Assembly (NCBI GenBank): GCA_002256425.1
Contig: NKIZ01000001.1
Location: 3,259,001 to 3,323,000, forward strand
Direction: 5' to 3'
DNA from: Alphaproteobacteria bacterium PA2
GTDB taxonomy: Bacteria; Pseudomonadota; Alphaproteobacteria; Caulobacterales; Caulobacteraceae
Length of the DNA stretch: 64,000 nucleotides
Below, piece after piece: positions 9,148 to 16,825 of the stretch; positions within the stretch are counted from its first letter, which is position 1, and every line of letters begins with the position of its first letter. The notes below the pieces were generated by a model. The model saw nothing but the letters and a program-made list of their open reading frames with translations, ran no database searches and was not told the DNA's origin. Position numbers and translations under genes: made by a program.

Positions 9148-9918
9148 TCAGCGGAGTATGCGGGCCTCGATCTGCGCCTTGCGCCGGGAGTCCACCCCCA
9201 GCACTTCGGTCAGGTATGCGTCAAAGGACCCCGAGGTTGCTGTGATCTGCTCAAAGGCGGCGTCCAGATAGGACTCATGAACGCTGACGGCGACCTTGAG
9301 GGCCTCTTCGCTGACCACCTTGCCGGCAGTGTTGCGGATCCATGGCCCCAGGAAGTCGATCCGCTTCTGCATGCGGCCTTCATGATTGGTCGCCAGGAAA
9401 TCGGCGCGGATGTCGTCCTGGTGCACGCCCGCCAGATGATGGGTCAGGGCGCAGATCATGCCGGTCCTGTCCTTGCCCGCCGAACAGTGGACCAGGATGG
9501 CGCCCTCGGATTCAGCCAGGACCTGAAAATACCGGGAGAACAGATCCACATAGCGGGGGTCATAGGGCGTCGCCCGGTAGAAGCTGATGGAGTCCTCCCG
9601 GAACCAATCGGCGTCGACCTCATGACTGGCGGCCATCAGGTGGGACCAGTCGCTGCCCTCGGGCTCGTGGTCATTCTCCACCACATGGGCGTCGAAATCG
9701 GTCCACCGTCGGGACGGCTCGCGCTGACGCTCCATGGGTCGGCGCAGGTCGACTATGGCCCTGACGCCCAGGGCGCCCAGAAGCTCGATGTCGTCATCGG
9801 AGGCATAGGCGTGGTTGGCGGACCGGAAGAGAACCCCGCGCTTCAGGCCTCGTCCGCAGGCCGTGTCATAGCCGCCGAAGTCGCGGAAGTTCTCGATGGT
9901 TTCGATATGTGGCGTCAT
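9148..9918 (-). CDS. Tyrosine-protein phosphatase (atypical, lipid-phosphatase-like)
   Basis: 256 residues. The P-loop HCSAGKDRTG (about residues 143-152) matches the HCxxGxxR signature of Tyr_phosphatase3/MptpB-like enzymes, which can use phosphotyrosine or phosphoinositides. The N-terminal NFRDFGGYDT and GVLFRSANH blocks are also typical. No signal peptide, so cytosolic. It starts 5 bases after the stop of amn on the same strand, so it is probably the second gene of an amn operon. Its physiological target is unknown. Confidence 0.88.
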   Translation of the reverse strand: MTPHIETIENFRDFGGYDTACGRGLKRGVLFRSANHAYASDDDIELLGALGVRAIVDLRRPMERQREPSRRWTDFDAHVVENDHEPEGSDWSHLMAASHEVDADWFREDSISFYRATPYDPRYVDLFSRYFQVLAESEGAILVHCSAGKDRTGMICALTHHLAGVHQDDIRADFLATNHEGRMQKRIDFLGPWIRNTAGKVVSEEALKVAVSVHESYLDAAFEQITATSGSFDAYLTEVLGVDSRRKAQIEARILR

Positions 9919-9923
9919 GGCCC

Positions 9924-11384
9924 TTACCGGAACGGCGGCTCATCGAAGCTGCGCAGCTTGCGCGAGTGCAGCTTGTTCCCCTCCTTGCGGAGCAGGTCCA
10001 TGGTCGCCAGACCGATCTGCAGGTGCTGGCCTATGGCGCGCTCATAGAAGGCGTTGGCCTGGCCAGGCAGCTTGAGCTCGCCATGCAGGGGCTTGTCCGA
10101 AACGCAAAGCAGGGTGCCGTACGGCACCCGGAACCGGTATCCCTGGGCGGCGATGGTGGCGCTTTCCATGTCGATGGCCACGGCCCTGGACTGATTGAAC
10201 CGCAGGGCGCTGGAGGAATAGCGCAGCTCCCAGTTCCGGTCGTCGGTGGTGACGACAGTCCCCGTGCGCAGGCGACGCTTCAGGAGATCCCCCGATTCGC
10301 CGGTGATGATTTCCGCGGCGCGGCCCATGGCCACCTGGATCTCGGCGATGGGCGGGATCGGGATTTCCGGCGGCAGGACGCCGTCCAGAACGTGATCGTC
10401 CCGCAGATAGGCGTGAGCCAGGACATAGTCGCCAATGGTCTGCGAGCCGCGCAGGCCGCCGCAGTGGCCGATCATCAGCCAGGCCTGAGGACGAAGGACC
10501 GCCAGGTGGTCGGTGATGGTCTTGGCGTTGGAAGGACCGACGCCGATATTGACCAGGGTCACCCCTAGTCGGCCTTCCGCCATAAGGTGGTAGGCGGGCA
10601 TCTGGTGCTTTCGCCATGTCCCGTCGGCGATGGTCTGCTCGGGATTGGGCGTATCCCTGGTCACAACCACGCGGCCGGCGGCCGAGAGCGCTGTGTAAGG
10701 GCTGTCAGGCGCCTTGAGCTGCTCGCAGGCCCAGTGGACGAACTCATCCACATAGCGGTGATAGTTGGTGAAGAGGATGAACTGCTGGACGTGCTCGGCG
10801 GGCGCGCCGGTATAGTGGGTCAGGCGGGCCAGGGAGAAGTCGGTGCGCAGGCCGTCGAACAGGGCCAGTGGCCTCGCCTGTTCCAGGGTCGGCGCATAGA
10901 AGCCGTCGGCCACTTCATCGCCGATGAAGGCCAGTTCCGTGGTCGGGAAATGCCGGGCGATATCGGCCGAACCGACATCAGCCATGGCCATATCGACTGA
11001 CCCGTCCAGGACATACGGAAAGGGAATTTCCTGGGTCGAGCGTGCGACCTCGATCGTCACGTCGAAGTCCGACAGGATCAGGCCGATCTGCTCGATCAGA
11101 TAGTCCTTGAAGTGATCCGGCCGGGTGACCGTCACCGCATAGCTGCCCGGGGAGGCCAGGCGGGCGAATGCCCGGGACAGGCGGGGATAGAGCTGACCGG
11201 GCGCCCAGTGAAGGCGAAGCTCGGGATAGGTGAAGGCGCCATTGGCCCGCAGGGACGGATCGGGCGCAGGACCGCCGGAAAGGAAGGTCTTAAGGGCTGA
11301 TCGAAGGGCCTCGACCGAGGCGCGGTATTCGTCGTTGAGTTGGCTCCAGATCCGGAGCGCTTCGTTTTCAATTTCATCTGTCAT
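9924..11384 (-). CDS. amn: AMP nucleosidase
   Basis: 486 residues, the normal length for Amn. It hydrolyses AMP to adenine and ribose 5-phosphate, regulating adenylate pools. The N-terminal regulatory domain (about 1-185) has GAFTYPELRLHWAPGQLYPRLSRAFARL and leads to a C-terminal purine-nucleoside-phosphorylase-like domain with NIGVGPSNAKTITDHLAVLRP, IGHCGGLRGSQ, and AIDMESATIAAQGYRFRVPYGTLLCVSDKPLHGELKLPG. Likely cotranscribed with the phosphatase gene that follows 5 bases later. Confidence 0.95.
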   Translation of the reverse strand: MTDEIENEALRIWSQLNDEYRASVEALRSALKTFLSGGPAPDPSLRANGAFTYPELRLHWAPGQLYPRLSRAFARLASPGSYAVTVTRPDHFKDYLIEQIGLILSDFDVTIEVARSTQEIPFPYVLDGSVDMAMADVGSADIARHFPTTELAFIGDEVADGFYAPTLEQARPLALFDGLRTDFSLARLTHYTGAPAEHVQQFILFTNYHRYVDEFVHWACEQLKAPDSPYTALSAAGRVVVTRDTPNPEQTIADGTWRKHQMPAYHLMAEGRLGVTLVNIGVGPSNAKTITDHLAVLRPQAWLMIGHCGGLRGSQTIGDYVLAHAYLRDDHVLDGVLPPEIPIPPIAEIQVAMGRAAEIITGESGDLLKRRLRTGTVVTTDDRNWELRYSSSALRFNQSRAVAIDMESATIAAQGYRFRVPYGTLLCVSDKPLHGELKLPGQANAFYERAIGQHLQIGLATMDLLRKEGNKLHSRKLRSFDEPPFR

Positions 11385-11453
11385 GGCGGCTTATAGCGCA
11401 CTTTTTGACAGATTTCGAGACGCAGCCTGCGCTGCGCCTCGAACTTCACGAAA

Positions 11454-12152
11454 TCAGGCCGTCGCCTTGGCGAAGATCGCGTCGGCCCGGGTCCAGTTGA
11501 AGGTCGCCATGATGGCGTCCACATAGGCGGCGGCCTTGGCGCCGTAATCCATGGCGTAGGCGTGTTCATACATGTCCATGGCCAGGATCGGGGTGGCGCC
11601 GGCCATGGTCATGGTGTGATCCATGGCCCACTGGTTCATCAGCCGGTTGTCGCGATGGCTGTAGGTCAGCAGTACCCAGCCGGAACCACCACCCAGGGCC
11701 TTGCCCATGGCCGAGAACTCGGCGCGCCATTTGGCTTCGCTGCCGAAATCCCGCTCGATGGCGCGGCTCAGGGCGGCGCCAGGGCGGTTCGCCGGACCAA
11801 GGCCGCCGAAATAGAGCTCATGCAGGATCATCGAATTCCAGGCGATCAGCTCTTCGCGCTTCAGCCCATTGAGCAGGAAGCCCGGAGCAGTGGCCATGTC
11901 GAGCCCAGCCAGCTGGGTCTCGATAGACCCGAGACGCTTCACGGCGCCCACATAATTGTTGCCGTGGTGGCTGGTCAGCAGCTTTTCCGAAATGCCGGGA
12001 ATGGTGTTCGGGTCGAACGGAAGGGGCTTGGGCTGGGGGGAAAACGCCGTGGGGGCTGCAGCGACCTGGGCCTCGGCTCCCGTTGCGGCGACGGCGGATG
12101 CGAGGGCGACGGCGCCGAACAGCTGCCGACGATCTAGGCTGGAATTGTCCAT
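11454..12152 (-). CDS. Fe/Mn superoxide dismutase family protein with Tat-type signal
   Basis: 232 residues. The first 29 form a twin-arginine signal (LDRRQLFGAVALASAVAATGAEA), so it is likely exported folded. The Fe/Mn-SOD fold follows, with the metal ligands in ISEKLLTSHHGNNYVGAV (His), IAWNSMILHELYFGG (His), and MDMYEHAYAMDYG (Asp and His). Compared with cytosolic SodB the spacing and the HELYF motif are divergent, as in periplasmic SOD-like proteins. Divergent from the dicarboxylate symporter, sharing a promoter region of ~120 bases. Activity is probable since all four ligands are present. Confidence 0.9.
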   Translation of the reverse strand: MDNSSLDRRQLFGAVALASAVAATGAEAQVAAAPTAFSPQPKPLPFDPNTIPGISEKLLTSHHGNNYVGAVKRLGSIETQLAGLDMATAPGFLLNGLKREELIAWNSMILHELYFGGLGPANRPGAALSRAIERDFGSEAKWRAEFSAMGKALGGGSGWVLLTYSHRDNRLMNQWAMDHTMTMAGATPILAMDMYEHAYAMDYGAKAAAYVDAIMATFNWTRADAIFAKATA

Positions 12153-12271
12153 GAAAATCTCCTTCGGGGGACTCTGACCCTAGGCCAGCAACAGGGACAT
12201 GGACAGGAGGCTATGGACGCGCAAGGTGATCCCGGCGACAAATGGACAAAGTTCAAGGCTTGGGGCCCTTC

Positions 12272-13510
12272 ATGAATCGTCTTTTCACCAGTCTCGTCAT
12301 CGCCGCCATGGTGTTGGGCGTTCTCGCCGGCCTGGCCATGCACGCCTTTCTGCCTGCAGAACAGGCCAAGGCCTGGGCAGACGGCCTGGGGATCATCACC
12401 ACGATCTTCCTGCGCATGATCAAGATGATCATCGCTCCACTGGTGTTTGCGACACTGGTTGCCGGCATCGCCCATATGGAAGACGCGGCGGCCGTGGGCC
12501 GGGTCGGCGTCAAGACGATGTTCTGGTTCATCTCGGCCTCGATCATTTCCCTGACCATCGGCCTGGTCATGGTTCAATGGCTGCAGCCAGGCGCCGGGAT
12601 TACGCCAGACCCGACAGCCACGGCAGGCGCCCTGGCGGGCGGCGCCCAACTCACCTTCAAGGAGTTCATCACCACCCACCTGGTGCCGGAATCGATCATC
12701 AAGTCGATGGCGAACAATGAGATCCTGCCCATTGTCATCTTCTCAGTCTTCATCGGCACGGCCATTGCGGCGACCGAGGACCGCGCACCGGCGATCCTGA
12801 ACCTGGTTGAACAGATCTCCACCGTCATGCTGAAGGTGACCGGCTATGTGATGTCGGTTTCGCCCCTCGCCATCTTTGCCTCGCTGGCTTCCGTCATCGC
12901 CATCAAGGGGCCCGATATTCTGGGCGCCTATGTAAAATTCATCGGGGGCTTCTACCTGTCGCTGGGCCTGCTCTGGGTGCTGCTCGGCGCGGCCCTGATC
13001 ATGATTGTGGGCCCGAGCGCTTTGAGGCTCATCGGTCTCATCCGCCAGCCAATCGTCCTGGCCTTCTCTACGGCGTCGTCCGAGGCGGCCTATCCCGGCA
13101 CCCTCGAGGCCCTGCAGAAATTCGGGGTTTCCAAGAAGGTCGCAAGCTTCGTCCTGCCCCTGGGCTATTCGTTCAATCTGGACGGATCGATGATGTACTG
13201 CACCTTCGCCACCCTGTTTATCGCCCAGATCTATGGCGTCGACCTGACCCTGGGCCAGCAGATCACCATGCTGGGCCTGCTGATGATCACGTCCAAGGGC
13301 ATGGCGGGGGTTCCAAAGGCCTCGATCGTCGTCATCGCCGCCACCCTGGCCTATTTCAAGCTGCCCGAAGCCGGCATCGGCATCATCCTGGCGGCGGACC
13401 AGCTGCTGGACATGGGACGCTCTGCGACCAATGTCGTCGGCAATTCCGTGGCCAGCGCCGTCGTTGCCAAGTGGGAAGGCCAGATCACCGAGCCATCCGA
13501 ACAGACCTAG
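12272..13510 (+). CDS. Dicarboxylate/amino-acid:cation symporter (SLC1/DAACS family)
   Basis: 412 residues from the ATG at 12272; an ATG at 12242 would add ten residues with no better ribosome site. Polytopic membrane protein with the family's helical hairpins: the serine-rich [26 protein letters not shown] and the [21 protein letters not shown] cation-site segment, followed by [17 protein letters not shown] and [28 protein letters not shown]. It imports C4-dicarboxylates, glutamate or aspartate with Na+ or H+; the substrate is not resolved here. The final segment D-M-x-R-S-A-T-N-V-x-G-N is the classical substrate and ion site. htpX follows 58 bases later. Confidence 0.93.
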   Translation: MNRLFTSLVIAAMVLGVLAGLAMHAFLPAEQAKAWADGLGIITTIFLRMIKMIIAPLVFATLVAGIAHMEDAAAVGRVGVKTMFWFISASIISLTIGLVMVQWLQPGAGITPDPTATAGALAGGAQLTFKEFITTHLVPESIIKSMANNEILPIVIFSVFIGTAIAATEDRAPAILNLVEQISTVMLKVTGYVMSVSPLAIFASLASVIAIKGPDILGAYVKFIGGFYLSLGLLWVLLGAALIMIVGPSALRLIGLIRQPIVLAFSTASSEAAYPGTLEALQKFGVSKKVASFVLPLGYSFNLDGSMMYCTFATLFIAQIYGVDLTLGQQITMLGLLMITSKGMAGVPKASIVVIAATLAYFKLPEAGIGIILAADQLLDMGRSATNVVGNSVASAVVAKWEGQITEPSEQT

Positions 13511-13568
13511 GGCCTTCACTTCCCGCGCGGCCTTCCCATATCTCACCGACGGTTATCGGGAAGGACCC

Positions 13569-14468
13569 ATGCGCAACCACATTCGAACCTTCATGCTTCT
13601 GGCGGCCCTGACGGCGATATTTGTCGGGGTCGGCTACATGATTGCAGGCCCTGCAGGCATGGCCATGGCCTTTCTGTTCGGGCTGGGCATGAACCTGATC
13701 AGCTATTGGAACTCGGACAAGATCGTCCTTGGTCTCTATGGCGCAAAGCCGGTGGACCTGCAGCATCCTGACGCCCTGGTGCGGAACTATGTGAGCGATG
13801 TGCTGGACCTGGCCCGCAGGGCCAATCTGCCCCCACCCAAGATCTATCTGATCGACGAAGACCAGCCCAATGCCTTCGCCACCGGGCGTGATCCCGAGCA
13901 TGCTGCGGTAGCGGCGACCCGGGGTCTGCTGGCCATGCTGGACCGGCGGGAGATCAGGGGTGTCATGGCTCATGAACTGGCCCATGTGCGCAATCGCGAC
14001 ACTCTGACCATGACGGTGACAGCGACCATAGCTGGCGCAGTGTCAGCCCTGGCGAATATTGCATTCTTCTTTGGCGGCGACCGGGACCGTCCTGCTGGCC
14101 TGATCGGTACGATCGCCATGGCGATATTCGCCCCCATGGCTGCAGCCCTGGTGCAGATGGCCATCAGCCGTGGACGCGAATACGAGGCCGACCGAGGCGG
14201 CGCCGAGATTTCGGATGATCCCCAGGCCCTGGCGGACGCCTTGCTGAAGATTGAGTCCTATGCCCGGCAGGTTCCGAACATGGATGCGGAACGCAATCCG
14301 GCGACGAGCCACATGTTCATCATCAACCCGCTTTCGGGCGCCGGGGCGGACAATCTGTTTTCCACCCATCCCGCGACCCAGAACCGCGTCGCGGCTCTGA
14401 TGGCGATGGCGGGGGTACGACGGCCGGCAGTTCCCTTCACGGCCCACAAGCCCGGGCCGTGGGGATAG
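13569..14468 (+). CDS. htpX: Membrane zinc protease HtpX
   Basis: 299 residues, M48 peptidase. Two N-terminal transmembrane helices (residues 7-50) precede the cytoplasmic catalytic domain with [12 protein letters not shown] (HExxH, about residues 134-138) and [10 protein letters not shown] (third zinc ligand). Two more hydrophobic segments lie between them. It degrades damaged membrane proteins, together with FtsH. The ATG at 13569 follows a GGGAAGGA ribosome site. The last residues run up to a palindromic repeat that may act as its transcription end. Confidence 0.95.
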   Translation: MRNHIRTFMLLAALTAIFVGVGYMIAGPAGMAMAFLFGLGMNLISYWNSDKIVLGLYGAKPVDLQHPDALVRNYVSDVLDLARRANLPPPKIYLIDEDQPNAFATGRDPEHAAVAATRGLLAMLDRREIRGVMAHELAHVRNRDTLTMTVTATIAGAVSALANIAFFFGGDRDRPAGLIGTIAMAIFAPMAAALVQMAISRGREYEADRGGAEISDDPQALADALLKIESYARQVPNMDAERNPATSHMFIINPLSGAGADNLFSTHPATQNRVAALMAMAGVRRPAVPFTAHKPGPWG

Positions 14469-14473
14469 GTCCC

Positions 14474-14589
14474 TAGAGCCCTTTCCGATCTGACTGCAGC
14501 AGTCAGATCGGGCGAAAAGGGCTCTAATTCAATAAGGTAGAGCATTTTTCGATCCGATAACCGAGTCCCACTTATCGGAAAATGCTCTA
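14474..14589. repeat. CerM-like composite palindromic repeat, copy 2
   Basis: Same two-part order as the element at 1927-2040. Part A (14474-14526) has outer arms TAGAGCCCTTT and AAAGGGCTCTA and an inner stem GATCTGACT/AGTCAGATC. Part B (14538-14589) has outer arms TAGAGCATTTT and AAAATGCTCTA and the core CCGATAACCGAGTCCCAC then TTATCGG, close to copy 1. The linker here reads AATTCAATAAGG, so the GATTC (GANTC) site of copy 1 is lost. The right arm overlaps the TAG stop of nrdB. Lying between convergent htpX and nrdB, the hairpins could end both transcripts. Confidence 0.8.
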
Positions 14590-15621
14590 GTCTACAGTGA
14601 GGGTGTCCGGCTGGGTCCGCTTGGACAGCAGCTTGTCAAACTCGGTCCAGACGCCGTCTGATCCGTGCCATTGGCCCTTGGTCGCAGCCTTGGAATACTC
14701 GGTGGACCGCGCCTCGAAGAAGTTGGCGTGCTCGACACCCGACAGCATGGACTGAAGCCAGGGCAAGGGGTTCTCCTTGGCGCCGCCATAGACCTCAGGC
14801 AGGCCAAGCTGGCGCAGGCGCCAGTCAGCGATGAAGCGGATATAGGCCTTGATGTCCTCTGGGGTCATGCCCTGGACCTCGCCGGCGGCGAAGGCCAGAT
14901 CAATGAACTTGTCTTCCAGACCCACCACCGTCTTGCAGCAGTCGACAATGTCGTCGGCCACCGACTTGGTGACCGCGCCGGTTTCCTTGTTGAAGGCGTG
15001 ATAGAGCTTCACAATGCCTTCGCAGTGCAGGCTTTCATCGCGGACGGACCAGCTGACGATCTGGCCCATGCCCTTCATCTTGTTGTGGCGCGGGAAGTTC
15101 AGCAGCATGGCGAAACTCGCGAACAGCTGCAGGCCTTCGGTGAACCCGCCGAACATGGCCAGGGTGCGGGCGATATCGGCGTGGGTTTCAACGCCGAACT
15201 TCTGCATGTAGTCGTGCTTGTCCCGCATTTCCTGGAACTCCAGGAAGGCCGTGAATTCCGAATCGGGCATGCCGATGGTTTCCAGCAGCAGGGCGTAGGC
15301 GGCGATGTGGATGGTCTCCATATTGGAGAACGAGGCCAGCATCATCTTCACTTCAGTCGGTTTGAAGACGCGTGAATAGCGCTCCATATAGTTGTCGTTC
15401 ACCTCGACGTCAGACTGGGTGAAGAAGCGGAAGATCTGGGTAAGGAGGTTGCGCTCCTTGTCATTCAGCTTGGTCGCCCAATCCTTGAGGTCTTCGCCCA
15501 GCGGCACCTCTTCGGGCATCCAGTGAACCTGCTGCTGCTTCTTCCAATAGTCATGAGCCCAGGGATAGCGGAAAGGCTTGTAGGCGAAGGAGGGTGTGAG
15601 CAGGCCAGGAAGAGAGGTCAC
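14587..15621 (-). CDS. nrdB: Class Ia ribonucleotide reductase, beta subunit (R2)
   Basis: 344 residues, ferritin-like di-iron protein that makes the tyrosyl radical needed by NrdA to reduce nucleoside diphosphates. The radical tyrosine is seen in SNMETIHIAAYALLLE (E-x2-H-x3-Y). Further ligands lie in EGLQLFASFA and VRDESLHCEG. No ATP-cone precedes the catalytic domain. The C-terminal DTLTVD tail is the expected NrdA-docking peptide region. The stop codon lies inside a palindromic repeat. Two NrdR-type boxes lie 70-116 bases upstream of the start. It is separated from nrdA by one gene of opposite function but the same strand. Confidence 0.96.
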   Translation of the reverse strand: MTSLPGLLTPSFAYKPFRYPWAHDYWKKQQQVHWMPEEVPLGEDLKDWATKLNDKERNLLTQIFRFFTQSDVEVNDNYMERYSRVFKPTEVKMMLASFSNMETIHIAAYALLLETIGMPDSEFTAFLEFQEMRDKHDYMQKFGVETHADIARTLAMFGGFTEGLQLFASFAMLLNFPRHNKMKGMGQIVSWSVRDESLHCEGIVKLYHAFNKETGAVTKSVADDIVDCCKTVVGLEDKFIDLAFAAGEVQGMTPEDIKAYIRFIADWRLRQLGLPEVYGGAKENPLPWLQSMLSGVEHANFFEARSTEYSKAATKGQWHGSDGVWTEFDKLLSKRTQPDTLTVD

Positions 15622-15690
15622 GGGCTTAAAATCCGGCAGGTCTGAAACGGTGAGGACGGCTTGATGGAATCGACTTTAGACACCGTTCGC

Positions 15691-15737
15691 CTCCAACATC
15701 TAGCGATGAGTTAACGACGGCCCCCAAGATGTTGTGA
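15691..15737 (-). promoter_or_regulatory. Tandem NrdR boxes upstream of nrdB
   Basis: Two copies of a CwAnATnTwG palindrome: CAACATCTAG (core 15694-15703) and CAAGATGTTG (core 15725-15734). Their starts are 31 bases apart, close to three helical turns, which is the spacing known for paired NrdR boxes. NrdR represses ribonucleotide reductase genes when dATP/ATP is high. A GAATC (GANTC) site lies nearby at 15667-15671. The same arrangement occurs upstream of nrdA. Confidence 0.8.
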
Positions 15738-15838
15738 ATTTTGGTGTGGAGCCACAATTCGACCAGGACAGCCTAACGCGCTGTTACAGGCTCACAAGCA
15801 GGTTCTGATGGAGAAATCGCCGCAGGCGTTGGCGGGAC

Positions 15839-16681
15839 TTAACGCTTGGGCTTGATCGAGAAGGACAGCGCGACCATGGAATCGGTCTTGAACTGCTGGC
15901 CCCAGATGGCGTGATCGCCCTTCACTTCGCGGTGGATCAGACCCAGGGAGGTCTGCATGTCGCCCTGACGCCAGCCGAGGCCCAGCTGGGCGTCACCCAC
16001 AAGGGCGCTGGCATTGTCCGTGGACCAGGACCGGTCCCAACCGGTCGCGTCGTCCTTCTGCATGTTCAGGCCCATGGCCCGACCGCTGGCTGCAGCAAAG
16101 ACGTACCACCGCCCTGCCTGGTCAAGGGCGGCGCCATCGTGAACACCCAGTTGGTCCAGGGCATTGGTCAGTGACTGCGAATTGCGACCGAAGGTCAGGG
16201 TCGCGCCGGCTTCGGCGGAATTGCCCCGGTTGGAGAAACCGAACCCGGCATGAGGAGTTACATCAACGCCAAAGCGCTCTCCGCGCAGGCTGAAGGCGCC
16301 CGGCCAATCCCGGGTGACCCGAACTTCATAGTCAGGGTTGGCGGGGTCTGTGGCGACAAGATCGTTGGCGCCGACAGGAGGCTGGACCTGACCATGGGAA
16401 ATCCGGAGGGTGTCGACCGTTCCGCCACTCATGGCGACGGCGCGGGCGAGGTAGTCATCCCGCCATCTGAATTGAGGCGCCGCGGGATTGGCCAGGTCGA
16501 GCAACCGGCTGATGACATCTTCCTGCGGCGCAGGTTCGGCGGCAGACGTCGAGGGTGAGAAGGCGGCTTCGCGAAGGTCCGACACCACACTTTTCGGCAG
16601 GGATGCAGAATCGGCCAGGGCGTGCCCGAGTGACACCCCGCTCGCCCCAATGACGATGGCTATGGCAGCCAACGACTTCAT
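15839..16681 (-). CDS. LpxR-like (DUF2219) outer-membrane protein, short and divergent
   Basis: 280 residues with a signal peptide (MKSLAAIAIVIGASGVSLGHALA). The C-terminal half alternates polar and aromatic residues like beta strands of a barrel: GRWYVFAAASGRAMGLNMQ, GDAQLGLGWRQGDMQTSLGLIHREVKG, and a final strand MVALSFSIKPKR. This resembles the lipid A 3'-O-deacylase family LpxR (DUF2219), especially the GWRQGD and HREVKG blocks, but I cannot place all LpxR catalytic residues. I chose the ATG at 16681, which has a GAGGAG ribosome site seven bases ahead, over the ATG at 16696 that overlaps that site. It sits between nrdA and nrdB. Confidence 0.55.
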   Translation of the reverse strand: MKSLAAIAIVIGASGVSLGHALADSASLPKSVVSDLREAAFSPSTSAAEPAPQEDVISRLLDLANPAAPQFRWRDDYLARAVAMSGGTVDTLRISHGQVQPPVGANDLVATDPANPDYEVRVTRDWPGAFSLRGERFGVDVTPHAGFGFSNRGNSAEAGATLTFGRNSQSLTNALDQLGVHDGAALDQAGRWYVFAAASGRAMGLNMQKDDATGWDRSWSTDNASALVGDAQLGLGWRQGDMQTSLGLIHREVKGDHAIWGQQFKTDSMVALSFSIKPKR

Positions 16682-16825
16682 TCCGTCACTCCTCATGTCG
16701 CCGTATCAACGTGCGACCCTGGGACACTGTTCCAACTCAAGCGGTTGGTGCAATCAGATTGTGCGCGGACATGGTTAAGAAGGCCCGAATCCGGCTGGAT
16801 CTCCCGGATTCGGGTGGAAATCAGC

